DNA of 64,000 nucleotides from positions 62,001-126,000 of the forward strand of contig OENT01000304.1 of NCBI GenBank assembly GCA_900239685.1, in the 5' to 3' direction. The notes under the pieces are model-generated. The model was given only the letters and a program-made list of their open reading frames with translations, did not search any database and was not told the DNA's origin. Source of the stretch: Rotaria macrura. Its lineage: Eukaryota; Rotifera; Eurotatoria; Philodinida; Philodinidae. Each line of letters starts with the position of its first letter. Position 1 is the first letter of the stretch. Below are positions 10,941 to 24,426 of this stretch, piece after piece. The position numbers and the translations under genes were made by a program.

Positions 10941-11945
10941 TTCACCTGGGCAGGGCAACAATGCCCCATGTGATCCTATCGGATACCAGGAATTCGAATG
11001 GGATCGTGTCGGAATCTTTGGTATTGGATTCCGATAAGAAGTTTTCCGATGTCGGAAACTGTTGGAATCTCTGTATTCCGACAGGGACCGCTGTCATTCC
11101 GACACCCGACAACTTCCTATCGGAATCCAATATCAAGGATTCAGATATTTTCCAAAGAACCCCTATCGGATCCGATCAAGGGGGAAAAGGCGATACTCCA
11201 TCTACTCCAAAAAAAATTGTGCAGTACAGCGGAGTACGACTGGAGTACTGCTGGAGTAGAGTGGAGTACGGGTGGAGTACAAGTTATTTAGTAACAGAGT
11301 AACGGAAAAACGATTCCTTCAATAACCTAGCAGCAAAAGGAATTTTAGAGAAAATAACCGAATATTTAAAAGGTTGACGAAAGCAAATCAGGGTCGGGGA
11401 ATCCGAACCTGCTATCAGAATTCTAAAATATTAAAGTGCGTTTTTTGGGATCGAGAACAGGGGTGGCACTTTCTCTTTCCTTTCCGAAAGGAAAGTAAAA
11501 TTTTGAACTTTCTTTTCCTAAGGAAAGGAAAGCTATACTATGAGCTGAGCGATACGTTTTAAAAGCTTTCATATGTATATGATGTGTTTAACATGTGAAG
11601 CCTTAACAGACAAATGGTGAATATTTTCCAATTATTTCCTGATTATTTCTCAATTTTCGTTCTCGTCCTTCACACTGATCACTTTCTAGGCTACATTTGA
11701 TTATCTCTTATTCTATTCCGTTGACCAGACACGGCCTTCTATATTTTCTTAGTTGTCTCTCTATGGCTTCATGGTGATCTCGAGTAGATTCTTACTGATG
11801 GGTTTGTTAGAAAAATCAATCATACATAAGATGTTAAATGAGAGTGTATTCTTGATAAAATTGAGTGCCTTCTATTGACATCGACCAATATTTAGGATTG
11901 TGATCTAAAACGGGATTTGAAGTATATCCAATAGAAATTTAGACT

Positions 11946-11964
11946 CCCCCCCCCCCCCCCCCCC
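11946..11964 (+). repeat. Poly-C tract (19 C)
   Basis: An uninterrupted run of C, unusual in this AT-rich window. Its length may be affected by sequencing error. Confidence 0.8.
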
Positions 11965-13822
11965 ACAGACCACCAAAATCATTTTATTTAGATAATTAAC
12001 TAATAATTGTCTAATTAATTAATTAACGGACCATCAATTACAGTGACCGTCAGGTTTCAGAGAGCATTGCAAAACGTGGTCGACGGCTTCAAATGATTAT
12101 CGGAGATCATTTGCAACTATAATTTAATTGAAAATTAAATTTTATTATTTCCTTCATGAAGTTCTATCCTGTGAAGTAAGAAATCATGAAGAATTATCTC
12201 AAATATACATAAAATGGCTCGCTTTTCGAGAATTTGAAGCAGCAATTTCATCCTGCTTCTGATTTCAATTCCGTAGCCATTATGCTAACATCTTTCTTAA
12301 AGACATCTATAATTTTTTTGTAGCTTTTAAACATCCTTTTTATTCATATTTTACACATGCAGGATGAAAAGATAAATGATCGATATAAAATAGAGAAAAC
12401 CAAAATAGATGATTTTCCATCAAGTTTTCATCTGAGATCTTGATTTCTTCTTGTTTACCTCACTTTTCAATTCATAGAAAAGTGAGCTATTAATGGAGAT
12501 AAATTGCCCGACTTTCTTAATAATATACCACAATCCGAATACTTTTTTATTTTTCACGTTTCTTAAATCTTATTTCAGAGAAAAGAGTAGATACTTAAAA
12601 TTGAATTGCATTTATTGCCCTTTTTAAGATAGGAAGTTGAGTAACTCCAGAAAACAAACAGCTAGTATAGTATAGTTTTCTTCACTCAGAATTCGGCACT
12701 TGAGAAAACTAATCAATACCAATGCCACATATTAAAGAGATTATCCAAAGTGATTTCTGTTGGGAACTTCAGCGAACAGCTTTATCCTTTAGGAAGGTTT
12801 AGAACAATCTCTTCAAAACTTGAGTTACCTTGAACTTTGAAGTCAATTTTGTAGATTCATTAATTTTTTTGTTTGAGTAACGGACCTCAGACTCTGTAAG
12901 CTCCAAACAATTGAGCTTTCTCACATCACACTTAACTGAGATGTTAAGAAAACTGTGCTTGCCTTTCATGCTGATTGTCGCAGCGAAATTCCCTTTTTTA
13001 TCCAGAGATTTAAGGTCTAGAAGGAAAAGTTACTAAAGAAGGCGATCTTCGGCTGCTTCTGCCTTCCACTGTGACAGTTATGAGTGATAAAGGGCAAAAC
13101 TGGATGAGATCTAGTCGTCAGCCTATGTACGTGAGATGTTTGCCTGCAAGATATAAGGAACTTAAAGCTTTTTTTGGTAGAATAAACTTTATTTTATATA
13201 TTTATGGAAAACCTATTAATTTTGGCGTGTGGCAGTTGATTCCTCTCATGTGTGTGCTATAAGAATGCATCTTGAATGCGCTCATTAGCAACATGAGCTC
13301 ATTTAGGTGTGAATTTGATGAGTCAAGATTATTACAGTTGTAGTTTTACAATGAATGCACGAGAAAGTTTCTTAATTGTAAAGGCGATTTTCGGAACATT
13401 CTAACACAAAATCCTTTGGCTTACTCTTCAAACTTTTGAACCGTGTATAGCTTATCGCCAAGCGACCACTCTTAAATAGCGGAAGACACAACTTATAGCT
13501 GTTTGGATTTCTAAGCTACTCAATTTCTTCCACACATTTTATTTTAAAGCGACATTACACATCCCCCATGTGCCACCGTTGTGTAGCTCTAAAGATTTTT
13601 CTCTTGGCGAATTCAGAAACTGGATAATTATATTGATTACATACTATATGAATCATGTATGATCCTATAAAAGCTTGTTTAAACACTTCAAAAATGAGTT
13701 GATAAGTTCATAATTGTATGAAACCTAAGCAGACAACATTGCCGAAAACACTTTCAAATACAGCAAAGCGGTAAACACCATAAAACATGGAGGTACAACT
13801 TACAATCGTGGTTCCTGACAAT

Positions 13823-14063
13823 NNNNNNNNNNNNNNNNNNNNNNNNNNNNNNNNNNNNNNNNNNNNNNNNNNNNNNNNNNNNNNNNNNNNNNNNNNNNNN
13901 NNNNNNNNNNNNNNNNNNNNNNNNNNNNNNNNNNNNNNNNNNNNNNNNNNNNNNNNNNNNNNNNNNNNNNNNNNNNNNNNNNNNNNNNNNNNNNNNNNNN
14001 NNNNNNNNNNNNNNNNNNNNNNNNNNNNNNNNNNNNNNNNNNNNNNNNNNNNNNNNNNNNNNN
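13823..14063. other. Assembly gap (241 N)
   Basis: Run of N inside the interior of the large inverted-terminus element. Content is unknown, and any apparent reading frame through it is meaningless. Confidence 0.99.
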
Positions 14064-14920
14064 AAGGTTTTATGAGATTTTATTGTAAGAATAAAACTAA
14101 TATATTGGAAAGATAAGACAGCTTTTATGGTACTCTTGTATCAGAAAAGCAGACCAGTTTTATCTTTATGGTTTGAAATGGTAAGCTATGAAACTTTCCT
14201 CTGCAGACATTAAAGAAAATATGAAATTCCGAAACAAAATGAAATTCCGTAACGAGCGATACTTTAAGCTTTTTTATTTGATGAAGGAAAAGTGGATCAG
14301 AAGCGACCTGATATTCTACCAGGTTCTTAGTAGCTCAAAAACTTTTGAATGTAGCATTCATTTGAATTCTTCGTTCTTTCGTATAAAAATGATTTTCTCC
14401 TAGTCACTCCAAAAAAGATTACATTTTTTTTTAAATTCCGTAACGGTTACTTTTTGTGATATGACTCTGTTGCAGTAGAAGAGAAACGAATGAAATCTTT
14501 ATTGGTGATAGATCTAAACAAGCTCTATTTCTGATAAAAATTTCCGAAAGTTTGCTTATATTACAAAGAAGTTACCAAGACTTCAATCTCAAAAACTGAA
14601 ATTCCGTAACGCTTGGCCGTGCCGCAATCAGAAAGAATGAAAAAAACTCTGGAGAGAACCACAGTGAACCCAGTATGTTCAGACCGAGAAGATTAGTTTA
14701 ACCCTAAACAAAGCTCAAATGGGATAATCATCGTAGAGAAGTGACTTCAAATTTCTGAAAAATTATGAGAAAAGAAGGGAAACAAAGATCCATAAGTGTT
14801 GTTGACATTAGAATGACTCCTTTATCACCTTTATCATCGTTAACACTTATCATGTAAATATTTAACAAAAAGGAATGGAAAGTGCCACCCTAATCGAGAA
14901 TGGTATCTGACTGAAAATAA

Positions 14921-15200
14921 ATATAATATTCACTTATTTCCTATAAAATACCTTCCTATATCCCAGAAAAAAGACTTCAATATTTTAGAATTCTGATAGC
15001 AGATTCGGATTCCCCGACCCCGATTTACTTTCGTCAACCTTTATAATATTCGCTTATTGTCTCTCTAATACGTTCCTATATCCCAGAAAAGAGACTTCAA
15101 TATTTTAGAATTCTGATAGCAGATTCGGATTCCCCGACCCCGATTTTATTTCGTCAACCTTTATAGTATTCGCTTATTTTCTCTAAAATTCCTTTTGCTG
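14921..15200. repeat. 120 bp tandem repeat, ~2.3 copies
   Basis: TCCCAGAAAA at 14,961 and 15,081, and the surrounding 120 bp, are repeated almost identically. A third partial copy begins at about 15,161. The left arm of the large element carries only one inverted copy (about 11,330-11,440), so amplification occurred in the right arm after the arms arose. Confidence 0.85.
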
Positions 15201-15830
15201 CTAAGTTATTGGAAGAATCGTTTTTCCTTTACTCCGTTACTCAGTAACTGGTAACGGCTCGTTACCGTTTCGTTACCAAGTAACGGTAGCTTCGCAGTCC
15301 TAAATAGGTCTGAGTAGAGGTGGAGTATGAGTGCAGTAGCGTCAAGTACCGGTGGAGTACGAGTGGAGTAGCGTGGACTACGAGTGGAGTAACAGTGGAG
15401 TATTGAGTACTGGAGTACCGCCTTTCCCCCCTTGGATCCGATAAAATCCGATAGTTCTGTCATAGGATCCGACGGGGTCCTCCAGTCGGATCTGTTGTCC
15501 TGGGCAAACAAAAACGCTGAGTCATTTTTGTATTGTTCAATGAGCGGTTCAATTTTTTTCTGAACATTAAAGGATCGAAACATAGTGGTATTAACTAGTG
15601 ACCTCTGTTAAATGCTTCAATTATATAGAGGAAATGTACAACTTGATTCAATGGCGATTCCGTGTGTGAACATCAAAATGCACGTAGATTATCTCGACCA
15701 ACTTACTTGTTCTATTATATACATTATTTATTTCTATTCTTTATGTATGTTTTCATCCGTTCGTTTATTTAGTATTGGCACGTATTTCGTTTTTTTTTGT
15801 TCTGTAATATAAAAGTGTGTAATTAAATCG

Positions 15831-17866
<2,036 letters not shown>

Positions 17867-20299
17867 TTTCTATCGGTTTTCTTTGTTTTTTGTTGTTGAT
17901 GTTTTTGTTTTTGATAATCCATCCAATGTAATGTCGCCACGAAACTGATTATTAATCGTAATTTATCCATGTATCTATCTATCTATCTATCTCTATATAT
18001 ATGTATATATATAGAGAGAGAGAAAGGAGCGTTTAGTTTTGTGCAAAATCGACTAACGAAAATTTCCGGGTGTCTTATTAAATTCAAATTTAGAATGGTA
18101 ATAATCATATGTTTTGGTTTTTTCTTTCTTGTTTCTGTATCTTCTGTTCTTAACTTTGTACATCTGAAAGATTTAGCAAAATCATTACAAACAATATGCG
18201 ATGACAAATTTGTGTCTGTCTGTTTTTTTTCGATTTTCATATGTGCAGTTTTTTTTTGTTTCTTTCTTCGTAGCTCGATAAATTTACTGTCTGTTTGTTC
18301 GTTCGTTAGAAAGTGAAAATATGTGAATCAAAAGAGAAAAAAGATTGATCGAGTGAAAATCTGAATTTTATTGTTATTTGTCTTTATTCTTTTCTCATCT
18401 ATATTATCTCTAACAGATGCCACTGAAATCACAATTAGTAATATGACAATAAATCATGCAACTCATATCAGATCGATGAATTAGTGTAGATATGTATTAC
18501 GTATATTGTTGTTTTCTTCTGTTTATTGCAAATTGTTTAGTGTGGCAAAAGATAACTTTAGAACATAATCTTTACTATCTATTCCATGCAATGATTAATC
18601 AATAGAAATTTCATCGAAAAAAATGATGTGATCAGATTATGACCGATATGCAAATACTCTAGCAACAACAAAAATCGATTATTACCCAAAGCTATATTTG
18701 ACTATCTAATTCTTATCTTATTCGGAAGTGTATTTTCCGAACGATCAACCTGTTTATAAAAAGATGTTGTCCGTTGTACCTTTGAAGAATATGGCATGTT
18801 TATCAATGATTATGACATATTTAAGTCATCTCTATTAGATAATATTTAAAATCATACGTAAAGAATATTCGTCTGATGTTTTGCTTTAAAACAGGACTAA
18901 ATAGCTGTTGTATGTAAGAATCAACGATTGGTTTTACAATCATGTCTATTTGTTCGAGTAATCTGTATAATGTTGTATAAAATAAGAACTAATTCATCTT
19001 ATACATATATTTATGTGTACATTCAAGGATTGTATATATTAGTTGGCTACTATATGATAGAGCATCTTTTGAAGAGTTTATCAATAATGTCTTATATGAA
19101 TGAGTATTTTCCATGGTTGATTTAAGCAAATTGAATGACTGAGTTATCACAAGAGTATCAATAGTTTCGTAGTCCACCAGAGTCATATGTTATGTAACAT
19201 TGAATTCACTATGAGAACGAAAAAAAATCTTGTTGTCTTTTCTTACTGACGGAACCGATCGAGCTTCTTCTCTTTAATAACAACATAAATATATCGAGTT
19301 GGATTAGACTTTCTGATTTTTTCAGCATAACAAGAAATGATTATGACATTCGTTAAATCAATTTGTAAAGAAAATTAATGAAAAAACTAGATATCGATTC
19401 GACACATTCTCTATGATTTCTTGATGCTTTTTAGTTTATTATTGAACGATTTATCGACTGTACGTCGCACATGTCAAGTTTCATTTGGAAATTCTACATA
19501 TATCTTAAGATAGGAAGAGCATTGGCTAATTCAATCTATTTTGGTGAAAATCGATTCTTAAATAGTTTCGAGGTTATTTACAAAACTTCGATATGATAAA
19601 ACAAAGGCAAATGTTGCTTTGGAAAAGAATAGATCAATTTATTTTCAATCTTGTTAACAAGAGCGCTAAACTTTCTGACATACTTTAAAATATTAAAAGA
19701 AATAAACACTGAAAATATCTTCTGTGGAACCCACGACATGTACCTATTTGTATTTTCGTTGATGATTTGATATGATTGCATGATTCGAATATGGTCTTTA
19801 TAAAAGCTTGAACATATTTGTGAACTCTTTTAAATGAGTATATGTATAACATTGTTCTCAAAAAGAGACCTGCTAAAACTAGTGTTCATATCTGTAGAAA
19901 TTTTTCGAGGCTGAAAAAATTAAACGAATCATAATTAGAGTAATGTTTGTATTAAATATTTAGTAGTGTAAATATGAATAACAACAACCGAATATCATTT
20001 TCAACAAATTTCGTATAAATATATTTACGGTTTTATTCGTGTATCAAAAATATATTTTTCAAGTATTTTTCTTTACAACTTTATCTATTTTCACATTAAT
20101 GACTTACCTTTTATATTTCAACATGTGATATATTACCGAATCGAATTACCTGTTCGTTTCTTACGTGAAGCAAGTGATAGGAAAGAAAAGCGACACTTGA
20201 TTTGTGCCTTTATAAACACACCGTAGAAATAAGGAAAACAAAATAGTTTGTAAGTGAAACCTGTACGTTATTGTAATTTTTCATTCATCATCAATAAAA
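17867..20299. other. Intergenic, microsatellites only
   Basis: AT-rich spacer. An ATCT tetranucleotide run (about 17,970-17,992) grades into TA/GA simple repeats to about 18,025. Nothing else was recognised. Confidence 0.6.
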
Positions 20300-21652
20300 A
20301 TGGACCGATCGAATATTTTCAATGTAATTCATATAAGTCTATCATTTCTACTGATTTTTACGTCTTACAATGTTACGCAAACATTTCAAACATCATCAGA
20401 TCATGCTAAAGAAGGAGCATATGCAATCGGCATCATTTATTTAGTGTTTTGCTTGGGAAATTTAGCCATATCACCATATATTACTCGTCTATTAGGTGTG
20501 CGAATAACATTGATACTTTCCAGTTTAACATATATGGCATTTATTGCATCGAATATTAAATTTCACAAATGGATGTTATATACATGTGCATTCTTGGTTG
20601 GACTCGGAGCAGCTTTGTTATGGACTGCACAAGGTGTTTATGTTACAGTATCAACAAATAAACATGAAAAAGTAAATAATTTAATGCCATCATCAACACG
20701 AGGCTTTATGAATGGTTTGTTTCTTGGCATATGTCAAATCAGTCAAACTAGCGGCAGTTTGCTTGTAGCTTATTTATTTCGTTTAAAATTTGATCAATGG
20801 ATCATTTTCACAGTGATGACAGTTATCGCTGGATTAGGCTCATTCACTATGCTGTTTCTTCGACCATTAAAAATGCCACAGGATATAAGTAAATGATGAA
20901 TATTTTTTGCTTTTTGAAATATTCTGTGAATGTTAATTTTTATATTTTTGAATTTTCTAGAACAAAAACCAATTCTATCTAGTTTATCAATTCTTATTGA
21001 TGTTAGTTTTCTGTTAATCATTCCAACTATGTGTTACAGTGGTATATGTCAAGGATTTATTTTTGCTGCTATACCTCCATTAATTGTTGATAACAGTCAA
21101 AAATTTTTCATATTCGCTTTTTACGGTGGCGTGAATGCTTTTAGTTGTGTATTTTTCGGAAAAATAAGCGATTTAATTGGTCGTCGTCTTTTGATTATTT
21201 TCATTGGTGTACTTGCTCATATGACTATTCTTGTACTTTTATTAACAATATGGAAACCACCATTGGATCAGAATCGTATTGAAATATTCCTTATATTGGT
21301 TACTTGTTTAAGTATAGGTGATGCTATATTTGGAACACTATTATATTCGATCATAGCTACATTCTTTGGAGAGACAAGACCAGCTGATGCATTTGCATGT
21401 GTAAAAATATTTCAAGCTGGTTTGGCAGCTGTAGGCTTCGTACAACAAGTTTATATTTCATTTCATACGCAGATCTTATGCATAATAGTCATGCTAGGGT
21501 TGACAGTAATTTCACTTATTTGGACTGATTATGCTTTTATATCATTAGATACAGGGAAAAGAAAGAAATCTGAAGAAAAACCAAGTAAAAAAGAAACAGA
21601 AATCGATGAAGAAGAACATGTACCTTTGCCAACATTATCAAAGGAGGCATGA
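20300..21652 (+). CDS. UNC93-like multi-pass membrane protein
   Basis: Two exons, 20300-20888 and 20961-21652 (72 bp intron, phase 1), giving 426 aa. The protein is almost entirely hydrophobic segments, about eleven. It begins with SNIFNVIHISLSFLLIF and has FLVGLGAALLWTAQGVYVT in the N-terminal half, a motif characteristic of UNC-93/MFSD11-type members of the major facilitator fold. The C-half carries GGVNAFSCVFFGKISDLIGRR, matching the MFS loop 8-9 signature. The tail is charged and Lys/Glu-rich, probably cytosolic. UNC93 relatives act as channel regulators or trafficking chaperones; whether this one transports anything cannot be told. An AATAAA-like signal follows the stop at about 21,738. 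Confidence 0.85.
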
Positions 21653-22057
21653 ATAATATTAATGTGTGCACTAGATTCTAGCATTTGAAAACATAGACTC
21701 AATTCGAGCAACACGTAATTAAATCACTTGTGTTACAATAAAATAACTTTTTAAGTAATTTTAAATAGAATTCAGTTATGTAATTTGTAACTCTTCTAGT
21801 TTTTATAAATTTAAAAACAAAGATTATTCGATGCTACAAAATAAATAAATTGTGAAGTATATTAAAAATTCCAATAAATGATATATTAGTCTATTTGAAA
21901 CAAATACTTGTGAGCAGAATTGTTCTATTATATAGTCATTCGAAAAATCGATGTGTTCTGTCATGAGAATTAGACTAACACTAATCAGATTATCATTAAT
22001 TAAATAGTCCATAGAAAAAGTCTTAATGTTAATCATGAGTTATCGTTCTATTTAAGA
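21653..22057. other. Intergenic
   Basis: AT-rich 3' flank of the UNC93-like gene. No feature is seen beyond the likely polyadenylation signal. Confidence 0.5.
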
Positions 22058-22744
22058 AGGTGTCACCCGGACTGGTCCCATAACTCGTCTCATGCTAATT
22101 GGTCCCATATAATTGTGTCCTAATTCGTCCCAGTCTACTTACGGCCCTGATTAGTTTATCAATTCGGATATATAGAATAATATCCGTTTATAATGTATTC
22201 TATATCAAGTTTCATATGCAAGAGTAAGAGAAAATTGAGTACATTTGTAGAAAAAAAAAACTTAGACGAAGAATTTAATTTTTTTTTATTAACCATCACT
22301 GTTTTCTCTGATGTAATAGCTAATTCAGTTGGAATTATGAGAACTTTTTCATATGGATCCATTAGTTCAAGAATTTTTTCATCTATTTTGTCATCTAATG
22401 TTCTTTCACTTGTTGTAAATCGAAACGTGTTAACGAAAAATAGGTGCTATCAAGATATGAACAAAAGTTAAATTATCTATACTATCTTCCACATCGTATA
22501 CAGGTTCAACGAACTCATCATGTATCAAATAAAGTAGTAAGATGTCACCCTCCCTCATGCTACTAACACTAATTTTAATTGATAAACTAATCAGGGTCGT
22601 AAGTAGAATGCGACGCATTAGGAATCGACTTTTTCTGTATGAGACGAGTTTGGAATCGACTTTTTTATATGGGACGAATTAGAACACAATTATATGGGAC
22701 CAGTTAGCATCGGACGAGTTATGGAACCAGTCCGGGGTAGACCT
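22058..22744. mobile_element. Inverted-repeat element with gene-like interior
   Basis: The ends AGGTGTCACCCGGACTGGT and (reverse complement) AGGTCTACCCCGGACTGGT define a ~687 bp element. The arms extend through ATAACTCGTC, ATATAATTGTGT and an inner pair TGATTAGTTTATCAATT. The right arm has an extra repeat of GAGTTTGGAATCGACTTTTT. The interior on the minus strand reads like protein around a possible 55 bp GT-AG intron (about 22,435-22,490): DILLLYLIHDEFVEP then FRFTTSERTLDDKIDEK and MDPYEKVLIIPTELAITSEK. No family was recognised. It may be a MITE that captured a gene fragment. Confidence 0.6.
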
Positions 22745-24426
22745 TAGAGAACGATCTACGTCAAGATGAATTACTTGCATGAATGAAATAAAAATGAAAT
22801 GGTTGCAGTTGTCAGAATATACAATATATTCGTTGTCTATCAGTCACAAGTTCGTGTGCAAACAAAACCAATTGATTCGAATGTAATTCAAGACGATTTT
22901 TTCACGATATGAAATAAAATTCATCAGAATAGAAGTTTTGAAACATCAACGACTACGTATTATGGTCGTTAAAAATCAATTGTTTTGTTTTTTAAATAAA
23001 GATACACTTAATGTCTGTCGGAAGGAATAGTTATAATGGTAAAACTAAAAATGCATCACTACTTTTTATTTCATTGTGACATTACTTAATAAATCTAACA
23101 AAGCTTTATGAAATCAACATTATTGAATAGAACATGATTACATCATAGTTTCATCGCTATGGCTTTCAATTCATTACCACACAAGAGATATTTTGAGCTA
23201 ACCAAGATTTATTGTCGATTGAGAGCATGTGTGATCATCTTTAGATTGTATAATAATCTCGTGATAGTCCTTTGCAAGACTCGATAGAATCCAGAATTTA
23301 TTTAAAAAGAAAATCATTTTCTTATTTTTTTTAACTTTGTGTTGAGTCGTACCATGCAAGTCAATATTGTACCAAAGTAATATTCAATAACCAAAATTTA
23401 TCAGCATAAAACATCGGTGTCAAGAAATCTTTTATTGAAAATGTTGTCCTTTCATTAGAGAGTAATATACGATGATTTCTACATGATTTTTTATAATCAT
23501 CTCAGTCTAAACATACGCTCATTTCACGGCTGAAACTTTATTGAATTCACTAGAGTAATCAATGTGATGCTATTGGTTTCTAATGCATCATAGAATAGAT
23601 TTTAAAAAATATCGATAATGGACTAATGTCACTAGTATTATTGTCAATGTCATGGATGATATTAATCTCATCAAAAGACTAAACACCCGATTTTCATAGT
23701 GGCATTGATATTAATTTATCGTGTGAAGAGAAAATTTGATTTATATAGTTATCCAGATAAGAAATATGTATGTTAAAATTGATGAAGACATATTTTTGTT
23801 AAAGTGACTAAGACAAAACATTCGCTTCTGTAGAACTAAATCATATAATTATAATCAGCTCACTAATATTTCATTCATTAATCTAATCGAGTATCATTGC
23901 ACTAAAAACTAGGCAGTTCGTAATAATTTATCTCAATTTTCAACTCCTATAAATTATGAAATCTTCATGATTGTTTTAAAATTATTTTCTTCTTAAAAAA
24001 TTCCTTTTATTGTCTCATTTTTACATTTTTTAAAAACGGTTTACAAAAATATCTGGCTTAGTTATTCATATTTATACATGAAACTGCTGTAATATATATA
24101 TACAATAAATGAATGCATAAATGTTGTTTATGTTACCTTCTTAATATCTTCTTTGCTAATGTTCACGTCGATAAACTAAGGAAATATGTAGACTATAGAA
24201 TGGAAAAATTACACAGTATACAATTACAATACGAACAAAACATGATGCTTTACTTTTAAATATAGCAGCGATAAAGAAAGACAAATTTACTTGATCTTCG
24301 TTTACCTAGCCTGATAATGATGTAGCCTCCGCCTCACTGTGTGTGCCTTGATAAGTAGATTTGATAAAGTCTACAGATAAATACTGTTGTAAGTGAATTC
24401 GTGTTGGTTGCTTTTTTTCCGTAGTA
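22745..24426. other. Intergenic
   Basis: About 1.7 kb of AT-rich sequence. I see no gene, RNA or clear repeat. Confidence 0.5.

Larger units (their letters stand above)
10945..15510. mobile_element. Large element with ~0.5 kb inverted termini
   Basis: The left arm (about 10,945-11,490) and right arm (about 14,865-15,510) are inverted copies. They share, in mirror order, CAGG(G/A)CAACA, GGATCCGATC/GATCCGAT words, AAGGGGGAAAGGCG, GGAGTACGA words, a GTTGACGAAAG...GGTCGGGGAATCCGA segment, and GGGTGGCACTTTC. The ~3.4 kb interior has no usable ORF and contains a 241 bp gap. The arms themselves are made of short repeated words. This may be a long-TIR non-autonomous DNA transposon; alternatively, one repeat block may have been duplicated in inverted orientation. 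Confidence 0.65.
1..15830. other. Repeat-rich, gene-poor region
   Basis: No gene could be supported across this region; open frames are short and show no recognisable family. It is dominated by inverted-repeat elements and blocks of short degenerate words, listed individually. The stretches 1-300, 1350-2600, 4165-5390, 5545-7090, 7490-8170, 8520-9380 and 11,500-14,860 hold AT-rich sequence in which I see no convincing feature. The change at about 15.5 kb from repeats to compact multi-exon genes is abrupt. Confidence 0.75.

Noticed and set aside
10907..11302. 131-codon open frame in the word-block region
   Set aside because: It runs through the GGATTCCGA and GGAGTACG repeats; openness comes from repeat periodicity, and overlapping frames are also open.
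13787..14116. Open frame spanning the N run
   Set aside because: Most of its codons are N; the frame exists only because N cannot encode a stop.
17983..18316. Overlapping open frames on both strands just after the CSK-like gene
   Set aside because: They are translations of ATCT/TA/GA simple repeats and T-rich sequence, with no family signature.
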